64,000 nt of DNA from Enoplolaimus lenunculus. Taxonomy: Eukaryota > Nematoda > Enoplea > Enoplida > Thoracostomopsidae. The notes beneath the pieces were generated by a model. The model worked only from the letters and a program-made list of their open reading frames with translations. It did no database searches and was not told where the DNA came from. Positions 34,101-46,276 of this stretch are shown in pieces; the stretch's first letter is position 1, and each line of letters starts with the position of its first letter. The stretch lies in assembly GCA_030248215.1 (NCBI GenBank), contig JASANG010003398.1, forward strand, positions 34,563 through 98,562, in the 5' to 3' direction. The position numbers were made by a program, and so were the translations under genes.

Positions 34101-37100
34101 AAATGTATCTATGGAGAGATTTCAAATCATGGTCAGTGTTCAGTGCTCTTTCACTCTGATATTTTCGCAAAAAAATGCTTACCACTGCCAATCGTTATAT
34201 ATTCATGCACACCGGGTAAATACATTACGGTAATATGCCTAAATGACTTAAGGTTGATTTTCGATATCCTGCGTGTAGTAACACTTGATATATGGCTTTG
34301 TACAACGATTTCTTGTTGGCGTGCCTGCTTTCCTTTTGAGTGGGATCTTTCCGGGATTTTCGTGGGTACTGCGGTTAAGTTGATAAGGTTAGTGAGCATA
34401 ACATTTTTGCATCGCGAGCAAATCATCCGTGATTTGAGCAAAGGGCGCATAACATGAAATTTGGTGAAATTGTGATTTCACCGTATAAGCGATACACATG
34501 TCATAAAGATTAGTTTGAGCAAAGGCCCTACGGGAAATAACAGCGTTTATAGCCAAAAAACAGCAAAAGATTATGCAAAAGACGTGTAGCTGTAAGGCCT
34601 GTGCAGCCACATATATTATATGTGCGCAATGTAGAGAAAAAGCCCTATGTTAATAAACTCATGTTTTAAGCCTAAAAATGAGTGTTTAGTATTAGATGTT
34701 TTCATGTTATAAATATGTCTTCATATTTTCACGTGTATTATGTGTCGTGTTTTGTTGCAAAAGGGGTTTGCTTTCTGCTCGCTTCGCTCAAACTGGTTCT
34801 CTGTTCATGTTTATCAATTTAACCAAGTCAGTCTAAAGCCAAAATAGTGTAGTAAGATTTAATTCAAATGGTTTATAATGCAATTAGTGGTCACGTAACT
34901 GATCATGATGTTATGTAGCACATCCAAAATGTATTGTGATTTTCGATCGTTTTCATTAATACCAAAGTTCGCGATTTTGCGGTTAGTTAAGTATACTTGT
35001 TGCTAGGGATGTGCAGATACCGAAATTTTTGCCAATGCTGATGCCGATGCCGATTCTTATTTTGAAATTTTGCCGATACCGAACCGATGCCGATTCCAAC
35101 TTAATACACCATGCTTCACAAACAGATAGAATACTATATTACATCATAATATGAAGACTTAAACCCTAACCATCATAAACGATTATAATTTTAGACGAAC
35201 GGTTCATTTCAATTAATTTTTTAAACACAAACGCAAGAAAAATGTCAGTTTTCTTGACCGGACACACTGATATGCGCCTATAAATGAAATTGATAGCATT
35301 CAAACTGACTGTTATATGCAAAAAGTATCGGCAAAGAATCGGCAGTTTTTTGCAGTGCCGATGCCCATACTCACGAAAACTGCCTATTATTACCGGTACC
35401 GATGCCGATTAATCGGCACATCCCTACTTTTTGTATTTTCAGTGCTGAGTTTAGTTGCCGCAACTTCAGCTTCCTAGGCAAAAAGTCAAATTTTTTGTTT
35501 TAGGTATAGATCGTCGTTTTCAAAAAATTCTAATAGTTTTTAAGCACATTTGGTGTCGCAGATTGAATCATCTATATCACCCTGTCATGGCGGATCCGTA
35601 GTCAAAAAATGCGGTGTGCCTAACGCCACCTGGTAAATTTTGTTCGATCCCCCATGAATATTGGACGCTCCCATGGAAATTCCTGGCTATGTCCCTGGTA
35701 CCACCGATTCCTGCAGGTGAAGCCTAGATTCAAGTAGTTCTACTTGTTCGAAATTTTAATCGTGGGTATAAAAACGCGTTTGTGTTTGTTATAAACTGTG
35801 TCCAACATCATTGTATCAAGTTTAGCTTTAGACTTAGACTTCAGAATGTCGTTTCTAAAATCAAAGCCTAAGCCTGCGAGCAAGTTCTAGATACAAAAAT
35901 GTTCAAGTGTGAACTGGCCTTAAAGTTTTATTTTACATAGAATATACGTACTTACTTGTCATACAGTATTTAGTTCATGGTATTCTAAATAGGAGCGTTA
36001 ATATTCAGTAAATGAATATTTTCGCTGTAAGTTTGCAACAGTCGGTGTAAGTAAATGTACAACGCGATAGGCAGTCTCAAACTATATATGTTTTTGTAGC
36101 TTTTTGTTGACATTTCTTTTCCCTTAGAGAAATCTGTTGTATTCGATAATTTTCGCATGATTTGTTTATATGTATATATAATATATATATTTATATATAT
36201 GTGTGTGTATATAAATTTTGGTGATTACATGTACAAATATGTGTGTTGAAACAGTTTGCACGCATATGCAGTACAAATAATGCATGTTTATTTAAAAGGG
36301 TGTTGTAGATAGAATGTTTAGGGGTCAACCGCTGTGATTTTTGTGCAGAGATTTAAAAAAATTTTCAGTCGGTAACGCAAGAAACATTCGTTCGAAATTT
36401 TTATACAGCGTAACTCCTGATTTTGAAAATATTGCCAAGACTCTGCGTATTTGCATTTCAGTATAAATACAGGATTGTTGTATATAGGGGATCAGAAGCA
36501 ATAAAAATCAACTGTCAAAATAATTATTTTGTACTTGAGGATTTACGATTGGAGTGGAAATTATATAGGTACATATTATATATTATGTGTATATATCTGC
36601 AGATTCATGTACGTTATCTCAAAGTACGAGTATATGTATTATTATTATTAGAGCGCATTATTAGTGGAGGAACGGAATATTGTCCAGTAGAGAACGTAAT
36701 GAGAATTTCATATCTGATGGATCTTGAATCGCTGAGGCCAACGGCAATATTTCTAGGGATGCTGGGCTCTTCCTATTCGCATTTTTTTGTTTGATTGACG
36801 TGCTCTCAGTGGTTCGCGGATAGAAGGCCGTAGGACAAATGGCCGATCAACAAAAGACCTTCCGGACTGAATACGCTCCGGACAAAAGGCCGTCCGGACC
36901 AAAAGCCGTCGGAATAAAAGCCGTCGGGACAAAAGACCGTCGGGTCAATAGGTTGTCCGGACAAAAGACCGTTCTGACAAAATGCCGTTCGGAGAAAAGG
37001 CCGTCCGGACAAACGACCGTCCCGACAAAAGGCCGTCTGGACAAAAGGCCCCCTGAGCAAAAGGCAGTCGAGACAAAAGGCCTCCTGAGCAAAAGGCAGT

Positions 37101-40100
37101 CCTTACAAAAGGCCGTCCGGTGAAACCACAGTCCGGACAAAAGGCCGTCCGGTCAAAAGGGCGCCTGGACGAAAGGTCGTCCGGGCAAAATACCGCCTGT
37201 ACAGAAGGCCGCCTGGCAAAATTGAATTCAACCATAGTCTCGCAAGCAACGACACGCTAAAATGGAGGTTGACCGATTTGAATAAGCAATATAAACCCTG
37301 CAGTATCATAAGGAACATTTTTTGTTTTATTTATTGTAAACCAAATTTAAAAAATTGCAGGTTTTTTGTCCGGACGGCCTCGTGTCCAGACGGCCTTTTG
37401 TCTGGACGGCCTTTTGTTCGGACGGCCTTTTTTTCGTCGGCCTTTCGTCCGGTCAGTCTTGTATGCGGACGGCGTTTTGGCCGGCGGTCTTCTGTACAGT
37501 CAACGCCCACAGTGGGTTTGCCTATTCGCATACAACAAACTGAATGCGGCGTTGTTGCGAAAAATGCTTTGCTGATAATATCATAGACTGGGCCAGTTTT
37601 TCTATTTGGATCGTCGCTGCAAAATGTATTTGATTTATTTTGGTGTCTGACTTTGTTCACCCTTGTATCACTAATAGGTCAGTGTAGGGTTATCAACTAA
37701 ACAACAAAAATGCTTGTAAAATGTACAAAAACAAACGTTCACAACAGGGTTGGCTGTTTGAAAACGTGTACTACTCGTACTGTGGGCGTTAGCTGCGGCG
37801 CGGCTGGAAAGGGCATCCATTCTTGGCTTGTATCGTTTACCTCGGCATGTAGGCGTTTTGGCCCGCTAAATTGACCACGCTACAAGCGTTCGGTGCAACG
37901 CTGTTTTGTAGGCAGTCACCGGATGACAGCGAGTTAGTAAAATAGCTTCGACTCACATTACTGACAGTAAGCTGTAATGCAATAATGAGGATATAGCTAA
38001 TATGCGCTAATTAGCGAGTATTTGAGTAGGTGTGCAGATATAGAAACTTTTGAGCGATTAAGTGTTATGCAAACACGCTTCGGAACATAATGTACTACGC
38101 CGACAAAAATCAATACTTACTTTGATATCAAACACTCAAACGCTATAATCAGCATAGGTAATATGCTAATGAGTAACTGATTTTAAATTTTCGAATTTAT
38201 TAACGCTATGGTTAAATTTTTTATGCCTGAAACCTCTAAATCGAACAGCGCACAAAACGTTGTATAAAAGTAATAGTTCTCAACTCGACTGCCATGGTTA
38301 ATATAGGTAATGTACAAATTAGTTGGTGGCTAGCGACTCGTTGATCTATTTCGGAGGTTTATACGCAATAATTTATATTCATTGCACCCAAAAACTTTTT
38401 GTATTGCTGAAATAGAATCGCTTTGCAGCCGTTATAATTTGTGTTTCCCTGCTGCGGCATCCACCTTCCCTACCGGTTCTAGCCAGGGTGCGACCGGATA
38501 TCCGGTTCCGGTTTATTCTCTAGCAAAAACTGATATCCATATCGTGTTCCGGTATCCGGTAATCAGGGTGCAACCGGAATTACAATTTACCGGAACCGGA
38601 ACCGGAATTTGAAAATTTTACCGGAACCGGAAAATGAAAAATGCATTTCACCAAAAATTTCATTTTAATCGTATTTTTTGCTCTATTATTTGTGAAATAA
38701 CCTTAGTCGAACATAGGTATTTATTTTATTTGTTGTATTTTAGATTTTCATCATCGACTGAAGTGAAATCCACCATCAATGGCTTATATTCGGAGTACAA
38801 GTGGCTTTCAAAAGAGATTGTTAAAAATTAGCAAAGTTAAGAAAACGGCCAAATTATAATACCGGAATTTTCAAATCCGGTAAAAATTTACCGGAACCGG
38901 AACCGGAAGGTGAAAAAATGCCGGAACCGGAACCGGAATTCCGGTTGCTCCCTGCCGGTAATGTAATATCCGGTAGCACCCTGGTTCTAGCGGGACCGGG
39001 GGCTTACGACGTAACCGCGGCGATCAACTATGTAATTGCAAAATATTTTACGCCTTACGCGCAATTCCAGTTTAACGTATTACATATGAGGACTGACGTA
39101 ATTAAGTATTTATTTCCCCACGGGTTGTGCTTGTGAAGCATTTTAATATCCAATCTCAGCTGAAATGACAATGATTTTAGTTCTTTAATGCGCTCTATAA
39201 TGATGTTTTTTGGTTTTGTTTGCAGTTTCCTGCACTTGTGTTAACGGATCAAGAAAGAAGTATTTGCAAGAAAGACGGGATCTATTTACCATCGCGATAC
39301 CCATTGACGCGCAAAGAAGAACGTGATTTGAAATTTGTTCGCCGGAAAATAAGAAATAAGGTTAGTAGAGTTATGTGATCGCAGTCACACTTAACTAAAA
39401 TTGATAATTTGCTACTGTGGTAACACAACAGCAAGAGCAGGTATCACATTTTGGTTGGAATTTTGACTAGCAGGGTGTCAAGGAAAACTGAATTGGATCA
39501 GAATCGGAACTGGAAATTTTCAGTGCCAATACATTTCAGTTATCGAGTTTTGTTATACTTATATAATTAGTTTGTGGTAAATTAATACATCTGCATCGGA
39601 GTGCAAGTTGTTTTTTATGTTCATATGACAACTTCCATGCCATATTTACGAAGCGTGAGCTAAGAATAGAATATGAGCACCGGTTGTTATGAAACTTAGA
39701 GAACTGCGGGCGAATTTGTCGCGTGATTGCAGCAATACTGTTTAGAAACGTAGAGAAATTACGGTTCCCATTCGGATTATATGTACCTGCAATCAGAATG
39801 AGAATTGGATTTCCATCGGAATTGTAATTGGAATCGCCACTTTGGATTCGCCCTGCTGACTGGTGCCTGTATTCTCAAATGTGTATGGCATCTATCACCT
39901 GTTGATGATTAGCGTTGTAACTGACTAACCGCTGCAGAGTGAGGCTCGAAATTCGGTACATTTTTGCGTTCGATTTACCGGAATTCTGCACAATATTAAG
40001 TTTCGCAATCGCAATAGTTCGCGTCCATCACGCTCTATTCATTTGTGCTATATGCATTTTGAGAATAATAATGAGCTATACATTTTGAGAATATGGGCGT

Positions 40101-43100
40101 AGAATCGAAGTGTCAGGGGACAATGATGTATTTTGGGTTTTTGTCATTCTAGATATCAGCGGAAGAAAGTCGACGCAAGAAAAAAGCATATGTTGATGAT
40201 TTGGAAAGCAGAGTTGATGCGGCAACAATTGAGAATCGTAATCTCAAACAGCAAGTCGACACACTAACACAGCAGAACCGGTATGTATTGTGCACATCTA
40301 AAGTGTAAAGAGGCAGGCAGTAATCGGTTTTGGCGCGTGTCCGCATCCCGCATAACGTTATACCTAAGTCTGAGCCCAATCATAAGCGTCAGGTATGCCA
40401 AAATCGTAACATTTCGAAAACTATGAAGGAAGTGTACCAGGGTGCAACTTGATAACAATAAATGCTGGAATCGGAACAAGATACTTCAATATTCGGTTCC
40501 GGCAGGTAACGGAACCGGATGTTTATTTGTTTATTTTGATAACAAAATTTTAAATTTAATCACGATAATTTGGTATTACGTACTTACTATACATTCTTCA
40601 TAAGGGATTTACGTGTCGGCGACAAATATCCTGCAAAATAGAATACGAGATCCGTATGTAGACTTGCCGGATCTGGATATCCGGTACTGCTGGAAGTAGC
40701 GAACATATGGAAAACTGTTGGCTTGTGACCGATTAAGTTTACTGCGTATGTTACAGTCTGTGTGCTTAAAATTGGACTCATCACATTTATTTTACCTTGG
40801 ACTGGATTATTTGAGAGCGAACAAGTCGGTATTGTAGTGTCTGATTTGGTTGTCTTTACTCAAAGTTAACTGTTACAGAAAATTAATTAGTTTTGTTGTT
40901 TGATTTTAGAACGTTAATTGGTGAATTGAAGAAATTACAAGCAGCTGTGAGTGGCAAAAACAAGAAAACGATGCAAACGGGAACTTGTCTAGCGGTAAGA
41001 ATAATCTTATCTATTAATAATAGTAATAATTGTCTATATTTGTGACCATCGTTGTCAAAATGTGGACTACAATTGTTAAACAATCGAAAAATTTGAAAAT
41101 TGGTTGTTAGCACAACGTTTTAACTCATCAAAATCAGTGAGTCTTGGCAATGTTGTAGTATTAATTGGGAATATCGTATGCTATTTAAAAAATGGTAATG
41201 ATTGCCATCTGCGTTTAGCATGTTTTGGTCCATTAAAGATAAGGGTCGGAACTTTTTTCTGTGGGACTGGAATAGAGTAAGCTTAAGCTTTAGACTAATT
41301 TTTTGCTTAGCTTAGGCTTAGACTTAGGCTTAAGAATAAATACATTCTTACGCTTAGGCTTAGGTTTAGGAATAAGCTTATAATACTGTTCCGCCACAGT
41401 TCTTTACATTAGCCCACGTTTTCAACAAAAAGTATAGACACGAAAAGCTGATAGTTTTAGTAAAGGTTAAATTTGTGTAGCGTTTGCTAAACTTTGACAC
41501 TGAGTTCACGATTGTGCAACAATAGCTACAATGAACTAATGTATAGTCACAGGCAGAATTAAGTTCGCAAGAATCGGGGTTGTACGGTCGCGCTAAATTT
41601 AAATGCTAGTAATCGCGGTTGCTCGCAAACGCAATTTGAACTGCACGCGATTGCTGTTTGGGTTATTGTCGCAGTAACCGCGTGCAGTTCAAATTGCGTT
41701 TGCGAGCGATTTCGTCAAAGAAACGACCAATCGCGATCAAAGCCGCAGTTTAGTATGCGATCGAGATTGCACTTAATTCTGCCCGTGACTGATTTTTGGT
41801 TTTCTGCACGTTTCTAGGTGATACTTTTGTCGTTTGCGTTACTGGTCGCTCCGAGCTATAGTCCGTTTGGAAAGGGCAAAATGACCAAACGTGCTCATCA
41901 AGCATTGCGTCGCTCACCAATAAACGGTACGAATACTGCTAGTATATTGCTACAACGCAGTTTTTCTGTTCTTGGTATATGGTTTTATGTTATGGTTATA
42001 GTTACATTGCTGCATTGATTTAGGTAGCAATACATTGAGACATACGTTTGTATTTTGTCGTTTTTAGTATTGTTAACACTGAGCTGTCCAGTTTTTGGTA
42101 AACATTTTTGCGTTGCTAAATGCCACCCAGACTATGCCCCCCTAACCGGAATCAAGACAAAAATGTTGTATCAAAATTGTGCTAAAACTGTGTTCGGATC
42201 TCGCTCACTTGAATTGTAATTTTACTATTATTAATCACGCGCGCCTCGTCAGAAATTTCTGGATCCTTACTATACGTGTGTTCAAAGTTTACAGTGTATA
42301 TCTGTCGTGTTACGTTGTAGGCTTTTCGCGTACATTGCTCCAAACACATATTGGTCGCAGTTTGTCGACATCGTCATCGACAGTGAATGGTGCCGACGGT
42401 TTAGTAGAAGACAGCGAGAACGCCGCGGATAGCGAAGTCGATAACAGCGAAGAAATGGACGAATTAATAAGTGCAGCGGCGAAAATGCTGTCCGCAAATC
42501 AAGATTCGACTGACGAGTATTTGCAAACGCGAGCTATCGAACCAGTCAATCTTGGTTCGTATGACGCAGTTCAACAGAATTTTAACGCAAATCACGAAAA
42601 CAACTTGTGGACTAATAACCAAAATCTAGAGGATAAAGGTAGTACACTTCATAAGGCGGCTGTTAATGTTCGGAAACGACCAGCCGGACCCTGGACCACA
42701 CTCGTCGATAGTGGAAGTAGCGGTTCTGATCCGGGTCGAGGTTCGAGCAACAACGAGATGGATATTGTGAAAGATGCTAACTCGAAGTTGATCAATTACC
42801 CAGATGATTTGTTAATTTTTGACAATTTATCAGTTCAGAATCGAAATGGCTTACAGCCGGCGCCGTCAAAAGTGGTCCAGGTTGGACGTAAGGCGCCGTT
42901 TGCAAATGTGTCGTTGATGGCAGATGTCGAACCGCTTCCTGAGCAATTCTTGAACGAAGAGGTCCACAATTTTGGTAACTTTTCGAAACGCATCCGAAAT
43001 GTTAACTCTGCACAACCAGATGTTACTGCAAATAGTGGAAAGCTGTCGAATGGCAAGATTGGGATGCCGGTGCCCGGTTCGAACGTGGAGACGCTTAAAA

Positions 43101-43165
43101 TGTCGAACGATGATATTATGGTCACAATTTCGGCACACCGTGCGGTCAAAACGGAAGAACTTTAA
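31169..43165 (+). CDS. CREB3L: CREB3/OASIS-like membrane-bound bZIP transcription factor
   Basis: Exons: 31169-31285, 31407-31601, 32471-32657, 33128-33303, 33449-33568, 39226-39360, 40153-40280, 40910-40994, 41818-41926, 42321-43165. Phases agree and give 698 aa. Residues 1-265 are an acidic/Ser-rich activation region. Exon 6 opens with [10 protein letters not shown], then [19 protein letters not shown]; exon 7 continues [20 protein letters not shown], the CREB3-type basic region, followed by a leucine zipper to about residue 365. Exons 8-9 give [23 protein letters not shown], the single transmembrane helix typical of this family, then FSRTLLQ, which contains an RxxL site like those cut by site-1 protease (inferred). 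The last ~280 residues would be luminal. Family members sit in the ER membrane and are released by proteolysis to activate secretory-pathway genes. A second in-phase donor (GTATAT, about 41970) could lengthen exon 9; the earlier one matches family spacing better. The exon 4 donor GTTCGT is weak. Confidence 0.88.
31738..32169. mobile_element. CCGGAA-rich hAT-like MITE in CREB3-like intron 2
   Basis: CAGGGTGCAACCGGAATTAC to GGAATTCCGGTTGCATCCTG; flanks GCTCTCGA and GATCTTGA match at 6 of 8. Confidence 0.8.
33569..35003. other. First part of the 5.7-kb CREB3-like intron 5, no gene seen
   Basis: Intron between 33568 and 39226. No coding motif or repeat end recognised here; the rest of the intron is occupied by the elements listed. 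Confidence 0.4.
35004..35426. mobile_element. hAT-like MITE, TAGGGATG ends
   Basis: TAGGGATGTGCAGATACC to ATCGGCACATCCCTA with GATGCCGATGCCGAT near both ends; flanks CTTGTTGC/CTTTTTGT match at 6 of 8. Full-length sister of 170-566. Confidence 0.85.
35818..35895. repeat. TTAGGC-related remnant
   Basis: TTTAGCTTTAGACTTAGACTT and AAGCCTAAGCCTGC; ends lost. Confidence 0.4.
36820..37500. repeat. Foldback minisatellite, ~15-bp unit GGCCGTCCGGACAAAA
   Basis: Left arm (36820-37222): about 25 variant units AAAAGGCCGTCCGGAC. Right arm (37366-37495): about 8 units in the opposite orientation, with a ~145-bp AT-rich spacer. GC-rich against its surroundings. All ORFs here, on both strands and up to 109 codons, are translations of the repeat. 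Confidence 0.9.
38484..38983. mobile_element. hAT-like MITE (outer), interrupted by a second one
   Basis: CAGGGTGCGACCGGATATCC to ATATCCGGTAGCACCCTG, with a perfect 8-bp duplication GTTCTAGC (38476-38483, 38984-38991). The inner element was inserted later. Confidence 0.9.
38564..38954. mobile_element. CCGGAA-rich hAT-like MITE (inner, nested)
   Basis: CAGGGTGCAACCGGAATTAC to ATTCCGGTTGCTCCCTG, flanked by a perfect 8-bp duplication CCGGTAAT (38556-38563, 38955-38962) of the outer element's own sequence. Confidence 0.92.
39471..39855. mobile_element. CAGGGTG-ended hAT-like element
   Basis: CAGGGTGTCAAGGAAAACTG to TTTGGATTCGCCCTG; flanks TTGACTAG and CTGACTGG match at 6 of 8. CGGAAT-rich variant. 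Confidence 0.7.
39863..40101. repeat. Dispersed repeat related to 2066-2292
   Basis: GTGCCTGTATTCTCAAATG to ATTTTGAGAATATGGGCG; interior CATCTATCACCTGTTGATGA. Ends ~50 nt before exon 7 of the CREB3-like gene. Confidence 0.5.
40438..40695. repeat. Probable CAGGGTG element, right end unclear
   Basis: CAGGGTGCAACTTGATAACA, then GGAATCGGAACAAG and later GGATATCCGGTACTGCTG. Confidence 0.45.
41227..41414. mobile_element. TTAGGC-core GGCC MITE (family T2) in CREB3-like intron 8
   Basis: GGTCCATTAAAGATAAGGGT to TTCTTTACATTAGCC; flanks CATGTTTT and CACGTTTT (7 of 8). Core blocks of CTTAGGCTTAG. Confidence 0.82.
41545..41790. mobile_element. Palindromic foldback MITE just before exon 9
   Basis: Ends AGTCACAGGCAGAATTAAGT and its inverse. 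Inside, a perfect 29-bp inverted pair at 41621-41649 and 41679-41707 (GCTCGCAAACGC.../...GCGTTTGCGAGC) surrounds a 29-bp loop. Only 27 nt separate it from the exon 9 acceptor of the CREB3-like gene. Confidence 0.85.
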
Positions 43166-43260
43166 ATGTATTATTTGGTTAGTTGATATTGTCATAGTGA
43201 TGTTTGATGGTTTAATTGCTAACATAATTAATGAATGTAGCATGTCTATGTGCCAAATTG

Positions 43261-43345
43261 TGGCCCATATGGACTGTAGTAGGTTAGCTACTAAGCTAAG
43301 CCCTAAACATAAACCTAAGCTTTCCAGAGTCTAAGCACCAGGCTC
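43261..43345. repeat. TTAGGC-related remnant
   Basis: GGCCCATATGGACTGTAGTA and AAGCCCTAAACATAAACC; shares TTCCAGAGTCTAAG-like text with 1437-1580. Confidence 0.4.
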
Positions 43346-43506
43346 CCTGTACGTTAGGTGGCAGCCTCTATAATTAATATGGCACGGAGTTTTAATCAAA
43401 CTGCAATTGGGTCAGTTTGTATGTTTATAAAAATTTGCATTTATCGTCGAGTTCTATAATAATGTGCATTCGTTTATGTATTATTATTATTAATATTTTT
43501 GGACAT

Positions 43507-43770
43507 AAGGGTTGCACTATACTTGTCGTGCGGTGCCGTCCATCGCCCGTACGGCGCCGTCCGTCATCGTCAGTCACTAAACGGTACCGTACGTGAGTTA
43601 TTTGTGTGTGCTGTCGCACGGTGACGGACGGCGCCGTACGGGTGACGGACGGCGCCGTACGGGTGACGGACGGCGCCATTCGGGTGACGGACGGCGCTGG
43701 CGGGGTGACGAACGGCGCCGGTGGGGTGACGGTCGGCGTCGGACGTCAACAAAAGTATAGCGCAACTCTT
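43507..43770. mobile_element. GC-rich foldback element, CTATACTT ends
   Basis: AAGGGTTGCACTATACTTGT to AAAGTATAGCGCAACTCTT. Left and right halves carry oppositely oriented ~21-bp units around ACGGCGCCGTC. ORFs here are repeat artefacts. Sister of 47683-48132. Confidence 0.8.
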
Positions 43771-44346
43771 ACTCTGTGAATGCTTTGATGCTTTTGTGTT
43801 TGGTTTTGTGCAGCTTGTAATTTTAATACAGTATACAGTCATCGGTATTTTTGATATAACTCACGGTATATACGTAATCTGAGTTTTGTAATGTATCTAC
43901 TTTTACTCTGTTTGGTTTTGGGTCTTGATTAGTGACAAAATGTTTATGTTTCATAGTTTTATATTGGGCAATGAAGCGATCCAATATTGCCAAACATTCT
44001 GGAAATGGTCCGCTTTTTGTACTGTGTTTATATAACATTTGTTGACGGTAATTCCTTTGTTTTACATTTTGATTTATTTATTATATAACATGTATCAGAC
44101 ACAAGTACACTTACTCCTACAAAATGAAACCCATCCCTAAGCGTACATTATGTCACAATTTAAAGCTCTTGAAAACTGTGGGAAAGGTATAAACGCCTAT
44201 GTCCTGTGAATAATCGTTTACAAGTATAACAAAAATATTATAATGTGAGCTTGTACGCTTGTGTTTCGTTCGTTGCGCGGTTTATATCAAGCTACCACAT
44301 TTTTTAAGAATTTGGCTTACTTGATTTAGTCAGCGATACAATTTTT
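43771..44346. other. Intergenic, nothing recognised
   Basis: AT-rich spacer between the CREB3-like and NUS1-like genes. Confidence 0.35.
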
Positions 44347-44525
44347 GGCCCATGTTACTTTAAGAGGCGTCCAGGTTTCGGGTGAGTCTATAATATGGTA
44401 GGTTTAGATTCTAGATTACATTTCTTTGCTTAGGCTTAGGCTTAGGAACTCGTTTTTGCAACGCTTAAGCTTAGGCTTAAGAATACGCTTAATCTACTGT
44501 TACGCCCCTTAAAGTAACGTTGGCC
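44347..44525. mobile_element. TTAGGC-core GGCC MITE (family T1) with perfect duplication
   Basis: GGCCCATGTTACTTTAAGAG to CCTTAAAGTAACGTTGGCC; CAATTTTT on both sides (44339-44346, 44526-44533). Core: CTTAGGCTTAGGCTTAGG, TTTTTGCAACGC spacer, CTTAGGCTTAAG. Confidence 0.88.
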
Positions 44526-44703
44526 CAATTTTTTATGTCAAACTTGCGGTGGTCCTCTCAGGAAGCGTTCATGAAGGTCGACAATTTATGTACAATCGTT
44601 GTCGCTGGCAGTGCTGAGTCTATTAGTAACTAATCACAAAGCAGCAATAAGTTATTTGATAACTTGTGGAAAATTAATACATAATTCGATTCGACGTGTG
44701 GTC

Positions 44704-44740
44704 CCTCCCGGCTTAGCCGAGTGGTATATCAGTTTGCGAA
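44704..44740 (+). other. tRNA 5'-half-like fragment
   Basis: CCCGGCTTAGCCGAGTGGTA carries a perfect A-box (TAGCCGAGTGG) but no B-box or fold follows; a remnant or chance. Confidence 0.2.
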
Positions 44741-45002
44741 CTTTTTCCTCAAATTTTATTCCCATGCCAGCAACAGTTACTTATATACTTTCTCATGACC
44801 TCTGAGATAGTCTATTATAAAGTGTCGTGAGAAACTGTCAAAGTAACAGGACAGGGTGCACTACTTGCTTAATGTGTAAAACATCAAAACTTTGAGTTAT
44901 TTCAACGAGCTTTTAAATATCGTGCTAGAGTTTCGAGACCTAAAAGTAAGGGATACTATCGTGAAATGAAATCCTGACGCTACCTTGTACTTGGCAAATA
45001 CA

Positions 45003-45233
45003 TGCTGTAGTGACCCAAATAAGAGGGTATCCCCATTTTGAGTCCCGATTACTACGAGTCCGTATCCGTAATAAGAGTCCGTAATGGGATACATTCCTAA
45101 ACCCTAAATACCAAATATAAGTAACGAAGGGCGGGTTAAAAACAAATAACAATCCGTAACCGAATAATAGAGGGTACCCTCTCTAGAGGCTAAATAAATC
45201 TCAGTGCCCCTATCTTATTCGGGTCACTACAGT
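45003..45233. mobile_element. TACTGTAGTGACCC-family element
   Basis: TGCTGTAGTGACCCAAATAA to CTTATTCGGGTCACTACAGTG. Confidence 0.75.
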
Positions 45234-45483
45234 GCTGAATTTTAAAAAATTATTTTGTATTTATATGAAATTGTTATATTTATTGATGAATGCGCATTAA
45301 AGGTATTGTGTTTTGTTGTTAAAGTAAAGTTGTAATATTAAATCTGTTTCTAGTGGCTGCTGTTTATCGTTGAGCTGTTTTGAATTATCAATAGTCAATA
45401 CTCGAGTAACAGTTTCCAGAAACTGCTACTGGGCTCTTAGGTATATTGCTACTGTAGTGAAATCGTGTGAAATTGGTTCTAAT

Positions 45484-45620
45484 GGCCGACGATACTTTTA
45501 GGGGCGTCCAGGTTTCTGGTGGGTCTGCAAAAGACTAGGTTTAGATTCTAGATTACATTCATTGCTTAGGCTTTGAAATACAGTTAATGTACTGTTACGC
45601 CCCTAAAAGTAACGTTGACC
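45484..45620. mobile_element. Short GGCC MITE (family T1)
   Basis: GGCCGACGATACTTTTAGGG to CCCTAAAAGTAACGTTGACC with only a trace of the TTAGGC core. Confidence 0.7.
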
Positions 45621-46130
45621 GTTTGTAATTTGGTATTTGAAATTTTAGAAAAAAGTTGCAGTTCGCACTCATGTTCTAGCACTAATTCACAAGAATCATA
45701 TTGTGTACAGTTTTTGACGTTTTACCAACCGTTGAGACGTTTGCTTATGATGATTTATGATCCAAATTTAACGCTTGATTAACTTGGAAATGTTTGTAAG
45801 CTAAAATGATTATAAATATTCCATCCTCCCGATCTGAAAACTGACTGTTGGCCGCACTGAACGATATAATTTTTGTGTATGAAACATTTCGCTACCGAAA
45901 TTGTCGGAACCTACGTCAGAAACAAAACCGTAGGAGTGGTAGATCGTCTACCAGAGTCTGACTTACGGTTGTATACTGAACGGTGAGAAAATTCTAGTTG
46001 AGAATTTGCGACAAAATTTTGTTTATCAACACTAAAGGCAAAACTTTAGCGTTCTAATTTTGGTTCCGAGTTCGTTAAATTTTGTTGACCTACGCCTTCA
46101 AGCCAACCTACACAAAAATGTCTAACTCTG

Positions 46131-46276
46131 GGCCAATGTAACGAACAGGGGCGGAACAACAGTGTTATAAGCATATTCCTAAGCCTAAACCTCAGCCAAG
46201 CAAAAATAGTCTAAAGCTCAAAGTTACTCTTCTAGTCTCACAGAAAACCGTTCTGCCCCTTATCTTTACACGGGCC
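46131..46276. mobile_element. TTAGGC-core GGCC MITE (family T2)
   Basis: GGCCAATGTAACGAACAGGG to CTTATCTTTACACGGGCC with one CCTAAGCCTAAA block. No matching flanks. Confidence 0.7.

Noticed and set aside
34143-34457. 104-codon plus-strand ORF and 99-codon minus-strand ORF in a CREB3-like intron
   Set aside because: Overlapping on opposite strands, no motif; no evidence for a nested gene.
36806-37660. ORFs rich in [13 protein letters not shown]-type repeats
   Set aside because: Translations of the ~15-bp foldback minisatellite on both strands.
42866-43243. Minus-strand ORF of 125 codons
   Set aside because: Shadow of the last exon of the CREB3-like gene.
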